Positions 17,445 to 27,313 of a DNA stretch of 64,000 nt are shown in pieces; position 1 is the stretch's first letter; every line of letters begins with the position of its first letter. Location of the stretch: contig NZ_FNGV01000004.1 in assembly GCF_900103215.1 (NCBI RefSeq), forward strand, positions 186,001 through 250,000. Direction: 5' to 3'. This DNA is from Kriegella aquimaris (lineage in GTDB: Bacteria; Bacteroidota; Bacteroidia; Flavobacteriales; Flavobacteriaceae). The notes beneath the pieces are model-generated. The model worked only from the letters and a program-made list of their open reading frames with translations. It did no database searches and was not told where the DNA came from. Made by a program: the position numbers and the translations under genes.

Positions 17445-18935
17445 TTATTCAGTGCTCTCGGTCGTAGCCATGGTCACCTCTTTCAATTGAATTTTGTTGT
17501 CTTTTAATCGCAGTTTTAGCCAATCGGTCAATTTTACTGCATCTTTTTGTTTTTGCTCCTGTGCCACTTCCGGTTTCCACTTTACTTCGAAAACGGGAAT
17601 AGTATCCAATGTATTAAAGTCTGTGGTAATGGTCTGGGAATAGCTCAAAGTCAATAAATTCTCATAATTGGCGCGGGCCTCGGCACTTATCTCTGCAAAG
17701 GGAATCTGGTTGGCCGCTAATTTCTGCAAACGTGACAACTCCGATTCAAGCAGTTTGATCTTATCGTCCTTTCCAAGTAACTGGTTTTTTTGTGACTCAT
17801 AAAGTTCGTTCACGTATTTGAATTGGTCGACCTCGGCACTATTTGACCCTTGAATTATTCTTAAATCACATTGGGTAAGTTTAGAGAATTCCTCCTTTTG
17901 GGCATTCCAAGTATCTATAATATTCTCCGGAATAGTTTCATTCCCCATAAAAACCAATTCTATCGAAGAATCTTTACCATCGTTATATTCAATAGTTGAA
18001 AAGTCTTTTAAAAATCTACCACCCTTTGAAAATTGATAGGGCATTATTTTTTCTGAAATAAAATCATTGGCCTGTTTCTTAAAACGTGATTCCTGAAAAA
18101 CGTTATAAAAAGTATACCCTGCCGGAATCATAACCAAAATCGCTATTATTGAGGCGATTCTTGCCGTTCTTCTTCTTTTTTGCGAATTGGCGTACCGTAC
18201 CATAGGAAAACGCAAAAGCTTAATTATCAAAAAGGTCGCTAGCGCTATGAAAATAGTATTGATGGTAAACAAGTACATCGCCCCCATGGCATATTCAAAA
18301 TTACCGATAGCAATTCCGAAACCAACGGTACATAAGGGCGGCATCAAAGCCGTGGCAATAGCCACACCAAAAATAACAGAGGCTATGGTGCCTCTTTTGG
18401 CCCGAGCGATAACGAGTGCCAAACCACCAAAAAAGGCAATCAGCACATCACGGATATCTGGTGCTGTTCGCGCCAAAAGTTCAGACGATTCATCACGTAG
18501 GGGAAAAACTGCAAAAAACAGATAGGCCGTCAAAACACTTAGGACTACCATAACGGCAAAGTTCTTTAGAGAACGGCGTAACGTATCGATATCGTTAATG
18601 GCCAATGACAAACCTACACCTAAAATAGGACCCATAAGCGGGGAGATTAACATCGCACCAATCACTACGGCCGTAGAATTCGCGTTCAACCCAATAGAGG
18701 CAATGAAAATCGAACAAATCAAAATCCATGAGGTATGCCCTTTAAAGGGAATATCGGCTATTATAGCCTCTTTGGTCGCCTCTTGATCCGTATTGGGCCG
18801 AATATCTAAAAGGTCGTGTAGAAATACTTTAGTGCTTTCTAATAGCCCTTTAAAATCTCTTTTTACCTCTTCCCTACTTTCGATAGGTTCTTCATCAGGG
18901 GCAATGCCTTTGTTTTCTTCTGCCTTTTCACTCAT
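17445..18935 (-). CDS. DUF389 / TIGR00341 family membrane protein
   Basis: 496 residues. The DUF389 core of about five to six spans includes IGAMLISPLMGPILGVGLSLA, GGLALVIARAKRG and VAIATALMPPLCTVGFGIA. It is flanked by an acidic cytoplasmic N-terminus and a long soluble C-terminal region with a coiled segment (about 370-400). The function of the family is unknown. It follows manC with a 2-bp gap, so they are probably co-transcribed, though no functional tie is evident. Confidence 0.88.
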   Translation of the reverse strand: MSEKAEENKGIAPDEEPIESREEVKRDFKGLLESTKVFLHDLLDIRPNTDQEATKEAIIADIPFKGHTSWILICSIFIASIGLNANSTAVVIGAMLISPLMGPILGVGLSLAINDIDTLRRSLKNFAVMVVLSVLTAYLFFAVFPLRDESSELLARTAPDIRDVLIAFFGGLALVIARAKRGTIASVIFGVAIATALMPPLCTVGFGIAIGNFEYAMGAMYLFTINTIFIALATFLIIKLLRFPMVRYANSQKRRRTARIASIIAILVMIPAGYTFYNVFQESRFKKQANDFISEKIMPYQFSKGGRFLKDFSTIEYNDGKDSSIELVFMGNETIPENIIDTWNAQKEEFSKLTQCDLRIIQGSNSAEVDQFKYVNELYESQKNQLLGKDDKIKLLESELSRLQKLAANQIPFAEISAEARANYENLLTLSYSQTITTDFNTLDTIPVFEVKWKPEVAQEQKQKDAVKLTDWLKLRLKDNKIQLKEVTMATTESTE

Positions 18936-18937
18936 AC

Positions 18938-20020
18938 TTATGCATATTTATCACCAAAAGCATCTTTTACCTTTCCTAAAACCTGTTTGATATCCTGTTC
19001 CTTGGATTTCGGATAAATCAACAATACTTCCTCTTTGTCAACAATAATATAATCTTTCAAGCCGTCGACAACCACAATTTTATCCTTGGGTGAACGGATC
19101 ATATTTCCCGAAGCATCTTGTGAAATAACTTTACTATTTACGATGGCATTCTGGTTCGAATCTTTGTCCAATTTATCATATAGCGAGCCCCAGGTTCCCA
19201 AATCGTTCCAATCGAAAGTTGCCGGAAGCACAAAAATGGACTTTGAATTTTCTAAAATGGCATAGTCGATCGATATGTTCTCAGCCTTCGGATAATTCTC
19301 CTTAATAAAGTCCCGTTCTTCTTCTGTATTGTAACATGACCTGCCCGATTCGAAAAGCTGATATTGTTTTGGCTGATAATTTTCAAAAGCGTCAACAATG
19401 GTTTTCACACTCCACATAAAAATACCGGCATTCCACAAGAAATTCCCTTGAGCTAAAAACTCCTTTGCCGTTTCATAATCGGGCTTCTCACGAAATTGAT
19501 GCACTTTTTTGAGGTCTGAACTGCCCTCCTTCTCAAATTCGATATAGCCAAATCCGGTATTCGGAAAGGTTGGTTTTATCCCCAACGTACATAATACTTC
19601 TTCATTTCCACACTTCTCAAAACAGGTCGTGACATCTTTGGCAAAGGCATCTTCGTCCTCTATCCAATGATCACTAGGAGCCACAATCATTACGGCATCG
19701 CTATTCATTTTTTGAATTTTGAGCGCGGCATATAAAATACAAGGTGCGGTATTTCGCATAGCGGGTTCCAAAACTACTTGCTCTTGGGTAACCAAAGGTA
19801 GCTGCTCCAACACAAGATCATTATACCGCTCATTGGTCAGTATTAAAATATTCTCGGTAGGCACAAATTTATTCAACCGTTTGAATGTCTTTTGAATAAG
19901 GGTGTCGCCCGTACCCAACATATCGTGAAACTGTTTGGGGTATGACGATGTGCTTATCGGCCAAAATCGCGAGCCAACACCACCGGCCATTAATACTGCG
20001 TAGTAGTTTTTATTTTTCAT
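18938..20020 (-). CDS. manC: Mannose-1-phosphate guanylyltransferase
   Basis: 360 residues. It makes GDP-mannose from GTP and mannose-1-phosphate for surface polysaccharide or glycoprotein synthesis. The nucleotidyltransferase signature AGGVGSRFWPISTSSYPKQF begins at about residue 13. The sugar-binding region is QFREKPDYETA with FLWNAGIFMW, and DWNDLGTWGSLYD closes the active site. The C-terminal isomerase domain of bifunctional enzymes is missing, which is normal for the short form. Confidence 0.93.
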   Translation of the reverse strand: MKNKNYYAVLMAGGVGSRFWPISTSSYPKQFHDMLGTGDTLIQKTFKRLNKFVPTENILILTNERYNDLVLEQLPLVTQEQVVLEPAMRNTAPCILYAALKIQKMNSDAVMIVAPSDHWIEDEDAFAKDVTTCFEKCGNEEVLCTLGIKPTFPNTGFGYIEFEKEGSSDLKKVHQFREKPDYETAKEFLAQGNFLWNAGIFMWSVKTIVDAFENYQPKQYQLFESGRSCYNTEEERDFIKENYPKAENISIDYAILENSKSIFVLPATFDWNDLGTWGSLYDKLDKDSNQNAIVNSKVISQDASGNMIRSPKDKIVVVDGLKDYIIVDKEEVLLIYPKSKEQDIKQVLGKVKDAFGDKYA

Positions 20021-20101
20021 TTCTTATTTTTAGTCAAAATTAATCAGTTATTCGGTATATCATGTATTTATTAAAACTTATGCCAATAACAAAGTTAGAA
20101 A

Positions 20102-20704
20102 TCACTCTTTGATCAGTTCAACTTCTGCATTAGGTTGAAATAAATACAATCGCCCCGTAGTCACTTCAACACATTCGTACCGCTTTACCCGTTTGTTGCC
20201 CTTCTTAAATAATTTTCCATTGTAAATACGAAAAATGCTTCCTGAAGGTATTTGAAAAACGTAGGTTTTATCGGTGTGTTGTACATCGAACTGTTGCAAC
20301 GCAATAGACAATCGCGCATCAGTGCTACTGCTGGCTTTTGGATTTTTGAAATGCCGTGCCAGTAGTGGCAATAGCTGGTTCGGAAAAATCTCTGGGCGTA
20401 TATAGGGTACCATTAGATATTGAAACGTATGTTTCCATTCCGCCCCATGCGGTTTTATTCGGCGACCATATTTCTCGAAAGCTACCAAATGTGCGATTTC
20501 ATGAATCAAGGTAATTAAGAATCTGTATTTATTGAGGGTCGCATTTACCGTGATCTGGTGCCTACCACTGGGTAATCTTCTATAATCGCCATGCCTTGTG
20601 ACGCGTTCGTTCACTATTTTCAAATGAACTCCCGTCTCCTCAATAAGGCTAAAACAAGGCTTTACTGCTCTTTCAGGTAAATATTTGATCAATATCTTGT
20701 CCAC
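20102..20704 (-). CDS. SprT-like zinc metalloprotease-type protein
   Basis: 200 residues from a GTG at 20704 (VDKILIKYLPE), which is where relatives begin. A longer frame from ATG 20815 adds a basic, non-conserved stretch. The zinc motif is HEIAH in LITLIHEIAHLVAFEKYG, followed by GRRIKPHGAEWKHTF with the third ligand. The C-terminal half has an SprT-like RYECVEVTTGRLYLF strand pair. SprT/Spartan domains cleave DNA-bound proteins in eukaryotes; the bacterial role is uncertain. Confidence 0.85.
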   Translation of the reverse strand: MDKILIKYLPERAVKPCFSLIEETGVHLKIVNERVTRHGDYRRLPSGRHQITVNATLNKYRFLITLIHEIAHLVAFEKYGRRIKPHGAEWKHTFQYLMVPYIRPEIFPNQLLPLLARHFKNPKASSSTDARLSIALQQFDVQHTDKTYVFQIPSGSIFRIYNGKLFKKGNKRVKRYECVEVTTGRLYLFQPNAEVELIKE

Positions 20705-20848
20705 TGTGGCAAAAATAAGTTTTATTAAATGGGAAAAACAAACTGTGGGCATCCATAATTTTTTTTTAACTTGGAATAATCTAAATTGGAATGTAAACAG
20801 ATGTATGGGAGACATTGTCCTTAAACATCATTCACAAAAATAAACATC

Positions 20849-21220
20849 ATGAAATTAGGCGCATTTTCAGTAAGTCTTTCTGTAAAGGATATCAAAATTT
20901 CCAAGTTATTCTATGAAAATCTCGGATTTACAGTTTTTGCAGGTGATTTGGAAAAAAATTATCTGATTATGAAAAACGGGAATGCCCTTATCGGATTATT
21001 TCAGGGTATGTTTGAAAATAATATCCTAACCTTTAACCCTGGGTGGGATGAAAATGCAAATGAACTTGAAGAATTCGATGACGTAAGGAAAATTCAAAAG
21101 ACACTTAAGAACAAAGGGCTGAAATTAGATAGCGAGGCAAAGGAAGATACTTCAGGACCTGCAAGCATGATGATAACCGACCCAGATGGAAATGCAATAC
21201 TAATTGACCAACACGTATAG
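20849..21220 (+). CDS. VOC family (glyoxalase-like) protein
   Basis: 123 residues, one VOC domain built from two beta-alpha-beta-beta-beta units: SVSLSVKDIKISKLFYENLGFTV and later SMMITDPDGNAILIDQH. Relatives include glyoxalase I, dioxygenases and resistance proteins. The substrate cannot be told. It is a single gene between the minus-strand SprT-like gene and the AI-2E permease. Confidence 0.85.
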   Translation: MKLGAFSVSLSVKDIKISKLFYENLGFTVFAGDLEKNYLIMKNGNALIGLFQGMFENNILTFNPGWDENANELEEFDDVRKIQKTLKNKGLKLDSEAKEDTSGPASMMITDPDGNAILIDQHV

Positions 21221-21373
21221 TTTTTTTGAAATTCAAAATCAGAATACTGAAATCTCCGCGTGTACTATTCCTGATTTTTTATTGAAACAACAAAAGTTGC
21301 CGTTTTTTTGATTTGTAAGCGCAAATCTTCCCATATTTCTTTGATTTCAGCTCAGCAGTATATTTCTTTCATT

Positions 21374-21381
21374 TACCTTTG
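21374..21381 (+). promoter_or_regulatory. Promoter -7 element of the AI-2E family gene
   Basis: TACCTTTG fits the Bacteroidota TAnnTTTG -7 element. It lies 25 bases upstream of the ATG at 21406, which supports that start rather than the TTG at 21379. The matching -33 element is not clear. Confidence 0.45.
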
Positions 21382-21405
21382 CAAGTCTTTATATCAAAGC
21401 ATTCA

Positions 21406-22443
21406 ATGAACAATTTGAGAACCACCAATAGGTTATTACTGATAATAGTAATTCCGCTTGTATTTTACTTATTGAAGATACTTTCCTTTATTCTCGTTCC
21501 TTTGGTATTTTCAATGTTTATCGCCCTGTTGTTTTTACCCCTAATGCGTTGGCTACGTAAAAAACGGCTGTCACAAGGGGTAAGTATCTTTATTGTGGTA
21601 CTCATTATAATAGGAGCCCTCAAAATTGGAGGTGAACTGGTGCAGCTTTCAAGCCGCGAAATACGGGCTACCGACGAAATATTCTTGGCAAAGGCAGAAA
21701 CTAAGCTTGAAACCCTTCTGATATCAATAGAAACTGTATTTGGAATTCCTTATGCGGAAGACGAACCTGTTCTAAACCATTTTATCGACAGGGATTATGT
21801 CATGAAAAATTTTGGATCGACCTTAGGTTTTATTGGGAATTTTCTCACGATGAGTTTAATGACCGCCTTTTTTGTTGTTCTTTGGTTAGCTGAGTCGATC
21901 AATGTTCAAAAGTTATTGAATTCTACCATTTTAAAACAGAAACACGCTTCTGTGAAAACATTCATGAAGATTGAAAAAGACCTCATCACTTTTATAAAAG
22001 TTAAATTTTTAGTGAGTTTGGGTACCGGCATCGGCATCGGAGTGGCATGTTATTTCTTTGGCGTAAGTTTTCCTATTTTTTGGGGTCTTTTCGCCTTTGT
22101 AATCAATTTTGTGCAAATGATAGGCTCTTTTATATCTGTAATATTGACCAGTATTTTTGCTTTTGTGGAATTGGATACAACCGGTCATTTGTTATTTTTC
22201 GTTCTAATCATAACAGGCGTACAGGTGCTATTTGGAAGTATTCTAGAGCCTATTCTAATGGGTAAATCGTTTTCCATTAACATTATTACGGTTTTGGTAA
22301 TGCTTATGTTATGGGGGTTCATTTGGGGTATCCCAGGGTTGATCATGGCCATACCATTGACCGTTTTTCTAAAAATAATATTGGAACAATTTCCGCAGAC
22401 ACAACTTATAGCCCGCTTAATTTCAGGCAAAGGAGCCAAATAG
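21406..22443 (+). CDS. AI-2E family transporter
   Basis: 345 residues from ATG 21406 (MNNLRTTNRLL). About eight membrane spans surround a central soluble loop, the layout of the AI-2E/PerM family. The C-terminal family signature GSILEPILMGKSFSINIITVLVMLMLWGFIWGIPG is present. Members export signalling molecules or act in ion exchange in different bacteria; the role here is unknown. Confidence 0.9.
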   Translation: MNNLRTTNRLLLIIVIPLVFYLLKILSFILVPLVFSMFIALLFLPLMRWLRKKRLSQGVSIFIVVLIIIGALKIGGELVQLSSREIRATDEIFLAKAETKLETLLISIETVFGIPYAEDEPVLNHFIDRDYVMKNFGSTLGFIGNFLTMSLMTAFFVVLWLAESINVQKLLNSTILKQKHASVKTFMKIEKDLITFIKVKFLVSLGTGIGIGVACYFFGVSFPIFWGLFAFVINFVQMIGSFISVILTSIFAFVELDTTGHLLFFVLIITGVQVLFGSILEPILMGKSFSINIITVLVMLMLWGFIWGIPGLIMAIPLTVFLKIILEQFPQTQLIARLISGKGAK

Positions 22444-22475
22444 AATTTTGGTGAGAAAGTATTCGCGAGCTATTC

Positions 22476-23156
22476 TTAGGGAGTACTATTACTTACCTGT
22501 AGCAATTTTCCGTTGTATAACGTATGTCCTGTCAAAGCGAATTCTTTAATATATGAAGCCATTTCGAGCGGCGTGGTAGGCGCTTGATATCCTGGGAATG
22601 CCTCCTGTAACATTTCAGTTTGCACGGCACCCAAGGCCAACACATTAAAAGAAGGACCTGTTTCCTTAAACTCCTCCGCCCAAAGTTCCGTTAGCGTTAT
22701 GACCGCAGCCTTACTACTGCTATAAGCGGAAAGCCCAGGAAACTTTACACTACCTTGCACTCCCCCCATTGAACTTATGGTGACGACATGACCGTTCTTT
22801 GGCATCTTGGGAATAACTGTTTTCGTGATTTCCGCCACCCCAAAAACATTTACCTTATAAACCTCCTCGAACTCCTTCAAAGTAGTTTCCAAGAAAGGCT
22901 TATTAACCAATTTTCCAGCGTTGTTGATTAGTATATCAACGGTGTTCCAATGATCGTTCAAAAACGTTTTTAGTTTCTCCAAATCAATAACGCTGAAGAG
23001 GTCAAATGAAAAAGAAGATATATTCTTATGGTTCAAAGCGGCTATAGGCGCAGTATTTCTAGAAAGTGCCAAAACCTGGTGCCCCTCATCTGCGAAAAGC
23101 TTTGCCATTTCAAAACCGATGCCCCTACTAGTACCTGTAATTATAATGTTTGCCAT
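22476..23156 (-). CDS. Short-chain dehydrogenase/reductase
   Basis: 226 residues, Rossmann fold. The NAD(P) motif is GTSRGIGFEM at residues 8-17, with NNAG in DILINNAGKL. Catalytic Ser is in TISSMGGV and the YxxxK is YSSSKAA. The substrate is not evident. The start codon lies 1 bp after the stop of the M28 peptidase gene upstream on this strand, so they are likely co-transcribed. Confidence 0.9.
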   Translation of the reverse strand: MANIIITGTSRGIGFEMAKLFADEGHQVLALSRNTAPIAALNHKNISSFSFDLFSVIDLEKLKTFLNDHWNTVDILINNAGKLVNKPFLETTLKEFEEVYKVNVFGVAEITKTVIPKMPKNGHVVTISSMGGVQGSVKFPGLSAYSSSKAAVITLTELWAEEFKETGPSFNVLALGAVQTEMLQEAFPGYQAPTTPLEMASYIKEFALTGHTLYNGKLLQVSNSTP

Positions 23157-23157
23157 A

Positions 23158-24225
23158 TTAACGATGCCAAATAATCTCTTTGATAGGTGAATTCGAAATA
23201 CCTTTTAAAACTGGAATACTTTTGTTTATTATGGATGCCATATGGTCAAAATCCATCAAGGCGTTTTCATCACCTACCTTGTGATAATGATTGAAATTAG
23301 TAAAGTCGAAGGTACAAAAAGTTTGGGCAGGCACATTAAATTCAGTAAAGAAGGGATAGTTATCAGACCGTTGAAAAAGATTCATGTCGGCTGCCGAAGG
23401 AAGAAAGCCGAACAGTTTTTCTTTTGCATATCGGTTGCATATTTCCGCCAAGTTAGAATTTCGGTAACCGGTCACGTACATATCATAATTTCTCCCTGCC
23501 AAGGGCACTCCTACCATTTCAAAATTTAACATGGCATAAAGGTTCAAATTCTGTGCTTTCAATTTCTGAGCTAGGTGCTTAGATCCTACAAGCCCTTTCT
23601 CCTCGGCACTAAAGAGTGCGAAAATTATACTACGCCTGTTATCATGTGTTGCGCCAAAATACCGGGCAAGTTCTAACACGGTTGTTGTTCCTGAGGCATT
23701 ATCGTTAGCTCCATTGGCTATACTATCACCATTTTCTTCGGCCAAAGTTCCTATATGATCATAATGCGCACCAATAATAATAAACTGCTTTTTAAGCAGC
23801 GGGTCATTCCCTTCGATAAATCCAACAACATTAAAAGCCGGTTGATCAAAATTGACCAAAGTATCGCGATAAGAAGAAAAATAAGGGGCTATCCCATTTT
23901 CTTTGAAACTTGTCTCGATAAAATTTGCGGCCTTGGCTATACCTTCACTACCGGTCTCACGACCCTGTAATTCGTCAGATGCCAAGAAATTCATTATTTC
24001 CGCTACTTCTTCCTTACTGGAAAAGTCTTTTTGCGCAGTGATGGGACTTCTATTTGATAAGCTTTTCTCTTCAGGCAAGTCACCATCTTTAGTTTCCGCT
24101 ATAATATTCGTAATTGCACTTGAACCTTGTCGAGCAGTTTCGTTCAATGCGACTTCTTGCTCCACCTTAGAACTACCGCAACTAATTAAAAAGCCCAATA
24201 ATAATACTGTGTAAAATGTTTTCAT
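23158..24225 (-). CDS. M28 family metallopeptidase lipoprotein
   Basis: 355 residues with a lipobox (LLGFLISC, Cys16). The M28 zinc site is complete: His in IIGAHYDHIG, bridging Asp in GANDNASGTTTVLELAR, the Glu pair in SAEEKGLVGSKH, and later ligands in the C-terminal third. It should be an outer-membrane- or periplasm-anchored aminopeptidase. An Asp- and Glu-rich spacer of about 50 residues follows the lipid anchor. Confidence 0.92.
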   Translation of the reverse strand: MKTFYTVLLLGFLISCGSSKVEQEVALNETARQGSSAITNIIAETKDGDLPEEKSLSNRSPITAQKDFSSKEEVAEIMNFLASDELQGRETGSEGIAKAANFIETSFKENGIAPYFSSYRDTLVNFDQPAFNVVGFIEGNDPLLKKQFIIIGAHYDHIGTLAEENGDSIANGANDNASGTTTVLELARYFGATHDNRRSIIFALFSAEEKGLVGSKHLAQKLKAQNLNLYAMLNFEMVGVPLAGRNYDMYVTGYRNSNLAEICNRYAKEKLFGFLPSAADMNLFQRSDNYPFFTEFNVPAQTFCTFDFTNFNHYHKVGDENALMDFDHMASIINKSIPVLKGISNSPIKEIIWHR

Positions 24226-24408
24226 TTTAAAGAATTTTTATGCCTATTAAACTAAGGGGATGGCACAACTCACTTTTATCTATTCGATTATGTTGAATTT
24301 ACAACAACCAATCGCGAAAGGTACGGGTAAGTCGATAAAACTAAAAATGAACAGGCTCAAAGGCAGTATCTTATCGTTAAAATGACGGAGCATTGTTTAA
24401 AAACAGAA

Positions 24409-24431
24409 AACATCCGCCAATGGCGGATGTT
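24409..24431 (-). terminator. Terminator of the pdhA-pdhC operon
   Basis: Perfect 11-bp arms (AACATCCGCCA and complement) with a T-rich tract on the minus-strand 3' side, 26 bases after the pdhC stop. Confidence 0.8.
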
Positions 24432-24456
24432 CAAATCATAATTCGTTATAAAAAGA

Positions 24457-26109
24457 CTAGGCCAACATAGTAACCGGGTTTTCTAAAAATGACCGTAGTG
24501 TCAACAGAAACTGAGACCCAGTAGCCCCGTCAACCGTTCTGTGATCACAAGCCAATGTTACCGTCATGGTTTTACCTACCACAATTTCACCTTTCTTAAC
24601 TACGGGTTTTTCAACAATAGCGCCTACCGATAAAATAGCCGAATTTGGCTGATTGATAATCGATGTAAACTCTCGTATACCGAACATACCCAAATTAGAA
24701 ACTGTAAAAGTACTTCCGTCCATTTCGGCAGGAGTCAGTTTTTTAATTCGAGCCCTACCGGCCATATCTTTTACCGCGCCACCTATTTGTGAGAGACTCA
24801 TTTGGTCAGAGAACTTTAATACCGGAACAACTAGACCATCTTCAACTGCAACTGCAACACCAATATGCACATGATGGTTATAACGCATTGAGTCACCGTT
24901 CCATGTGGTATTTACCTGTGGATGCTTTTTCAAGGCCATGGCACATGCTTTTACCACCATATCATTAAATGATACTTTAGTATCGGGCAAATCGTTGATT
25001 TGTAATCGCGATGCCCATGCATTATCCATATCGACTTCAATAGTCAAATAATAATGGGGAGCCGTGAATTTAGATTCACTCAATCGTTTCGCAATGGTCT
25101 TACGCATCTGCGAATTCTTCACATCTTCAAAACCTTCTTCACCAACAGGTAGATTTATTGGCGCAGCCGCCTTACTGCCAGCTGTCTCCTTGGGAGCTAT
25201 AGTCTCAACTTTGGCAGGCTGTTCTACAGGTTTAAAGTTTTCAATGTCTCTCTTGGTTATTCTCCCATTATCACCGGTACCTTGAACATTGCTTAAATTA
25301 ATACCTTTATCTTCTGCCATCTTTTTGGCCAAGGGAGATACAAAAATGCGCTGTCCGTCGTTTACTGGTTTTGTTTCTGAACCAGAAGTAGATGTTTGCG
25401 TTTTTTCTTCAGTAACCTTAGCAGGTTTATCTTTGGAAGGAGCCTCTTTCGGAGCACTTCCCGCATTCAATACAGCATCAACATCGGTGCCTTTCGGGCC
25501 AATAATCGCCAACACTTCGTCGACTGGTGCAGACTCGCCTTCTTGAATGCCTATATATAATAAAGTACCGGAATAAAATGATTCGAATTCCATGGTAGCT
25601 TTATCAGTTTCGATTTCGGCCAAAATATCGCCTTCCTCTACTTCATCTCCTACTTTTTTCAACCATGACGCCACCGTACCCTCTTCCATGGTATCACTCA
25701 ATCGAGGCATCTTAACCACCTCTACACCCTCAGGAATCTCTACCGCCGGGGACTGAGCATCAGTATCATTAGTTGCAGTTGTCTCTTTTGCTTCCGTATC
25801 TTTTTCAGCAGCCTCAGAACCGGTATCTGCAGATGCACTTGCTCCATTCAACAAACTTGAAATATCTTCTCCTTCTTCACCAATAATTGCTAAAAGTGAA
25901 TCAACAGGGGCGCCATCACCTTCTTCGATACCAATATATAACAAAGTACCCTCATGAAAAGATTCGAATTCCATGGTTGCTTTGTCAGTCTCGATTTCAG
26001 CTAAAATATCTCCTTCTTCAATCTTATCTCCAACTTTCTTAAGCCATTTTGCAACGGTACCTTCTTCCATGGTATCGCTCAATCTGGGCATGTTTATTAC
26101 TTCTGCCAT
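24457..26109 (-). CDS. pdhC: Pyruvate dehydrogenase E2, dihydrolipoamide acetyltransferase
   Basis: 550 residues. Two lipoyl domains each carry the lipoylated lysine in TDKATMEFES (Lys43 and Lys170). They are joined by Ala/Pro/Thr-rich linkers to a peripheral-subunit-binding domain (IFVSPLAKKMAEDKGI) and the acetyltransferase core (about 320-550) with catalytic DHRTVDGATG. It passes acetyl groups to CoA in the pyruvate dehydrogenase complex. It lies 4 bp downstream of pdhA. E1-beta (pdhB) and E3 are not in this operon, as is usual in flavobacteria. Confidence 0.96.
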   Translation of the reverse strand: MAEVINMPRLSDTMEEGTVAKWLKKVGDKIEEGDILAEIETDKATMEFESFHEGTLLYIGIEEGDGAPVDSLLAIIGEEGEDISSLLNGASASADTGSEAAEKDTEAKETTATNDTDAQSPAVEIPEGVEVVKMPRLSDTMEEGTVASWLKKVGDEVEEGDILAEIETDKATMEFESFYSGTLLYIGIQEGESAPVDEVLAIIGPKGTDVDAVLNAGSAPKEAPSKDKPAKVTEEKTQTSTSGSETKPVNDGQRIFVSPLAKKMAEDKGINLSNVQGTGDNGRITKRDIENFKPVEQPAKVETIAPKETAGSKAAAPINLPVGEEGFEDVKNSQMRKTIAKRLSESKFTAPHYYLTIEVDMDNAWASRLQINDLPDTKVSFNDMVVKACAMALKKHPQVNTTWNGDSMRYNHHVHIGVAVAVEDGLVVPVLKFSDQMSLSQIGGAVKDMAGRARIKKLTPAEMDGSTFTVSNLGMFGIREFTSIINQPNSAILSVGAIVEKPVVKKGEIVVGKTMTVTLACDHRTVDGATGSQFLLTLRSFLENPVTMLA

Positions 26110-26113
26110 CTAC

Positions 26114-27112
26114 CTATTGTTTATGTTGTACGAATGGATAATCTTCCTGCTCATAGACCATATCATATAATTGATTTACCGGAGGGTAATCAGACTCTTC
26201 GGCGAACTTCTCGCATTCAGAAACCTTACTCTTGACCCGCTTGCCCATTTCTTTGATTTCATCCTCGGTCGCGTAATTATTTTCCTTTATCACCGTAAGC
26301 ACTTGGGATATAGGATCGATTTTTTTGTACTCCTCGACTTCCTCCTTCGTTCGATAATGCTGTGCATCTGACATCGAATGGCCACGATAGCGATAAGTTT
26401 TCATTTCTAAGAAAGTTGGTCCACCACCACTTCTAGCTCTTTCGATAGCTTTGCTCATTTCTTGCGCTACGGTAACGGGATCCATTCCATCAACAGGCCC
26501 ACAAGGCATTTCGTAACCTAGGCCCAATTTCCAAATTTCTGTAGAATGTGAAGTTCTGGCTACCGAAGTTCCCATCGCATACCCATTATTTTCGCAAATA
26601 AAAACAACTGGCAACTGCCAAAGCATCGCGAGGTTCAAGGCTTCATGAAAAGAACCCTGTCTAACCGCTCCATCACCCATGTAGCATAATGTTACTGCAT
26701 CTCGTTTGAAATACTTGTCCGCAAAAGCAATACCGGCACCTAAAGGTATTTGTCCACCGACAATGCCGTGACCTCCATAAAACCGATGTTCCTTTGAAAA
26801 GATATGCATCGACCCTCCCATTCCTTGAGATGTGCCGGTTACTTTTCCATAAAGCTCTGCCATTACTCTTTTGGGATCAACCCCCATTCCTATGGGCTGA
26901 ACGTGGTTTCGATACGCGGTTATCATTTTATCTTTGGTAAGGTCCATGGCATGCAAAGCACCTGCCAAAACAGCCTCTTGCCCATTATATAGATGAAGAA
27001 ATCCGCGAACTTTTTGCTGAATATATACTGCAGCAAGTTTATCTTCAAACTTCCTCCAGAACAACATGTCTTCATACCACTTCAGGTAGGTCTCTTTGGT
27101 TATTTTTTCCAT
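26114..27112 (-). CDS. pdhA: Pyruvate dehydrogenase E1 component, alpha subunit
   Basis: 332 residues. The thiamine-diphosphate motif runs from MGDGAVRQGSFHEALNLA to ICENNGYAMGTS. The regulatory/phosphorylation-loop region YRYRGHSMSDAQHYR is present. It decarboxylates pyruvate together with an E1-beta subunit encoded elsewhere. pdhC is downstream, and cdd lies about 200 bp upstream. Confidence 0.96.
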   Translation of the reverse strand: MEKITKETYLKWYEDMLFWRKFEDKLAAVYIQQKVRGFLHLYNGQEAVLAGALHAMDLTKDKMITAYRNHVQPIGMGVDPKRVMAELYGKVTGTSQGMGGSMHIFSKEHRFYGGHGIVGGQIPLGAGIAFADKYFKRDAVTLCYMGDGAVRQGSFHEALNLAMLWQLPVVFICENNGYAMGTSVARTSHSTEIWKLGLGYEMPCGPVDGMDPVTVAQEMSKAIERARSGGGPTFLEMKTYRYRGHSMSDAQHYRTKEEVEEYKKIDPISQVLTVIKENNYATEDEIKEMGKRVKSKVSECEKFAEESDYPPVNQLYDMVYEQEDYPFVQHKQ

Positions 27113-27313
27113 TAATCGGTGTTTAGTTTAAATTTTCTAGGCTTCGCATCGACTTTAACAGCATCAAGATAGCGAAAATCAGGAAACAAAAATACACATA
27201 TAAATGAATCGATAAAACAATAAAGTCAAAAGCTTGACGGAAAAACAAACACGGGGCACGCCCCTTATCTTATTGCGAAATCAAAACAACAGGGTTATTC
27301 TTACATTAATTCA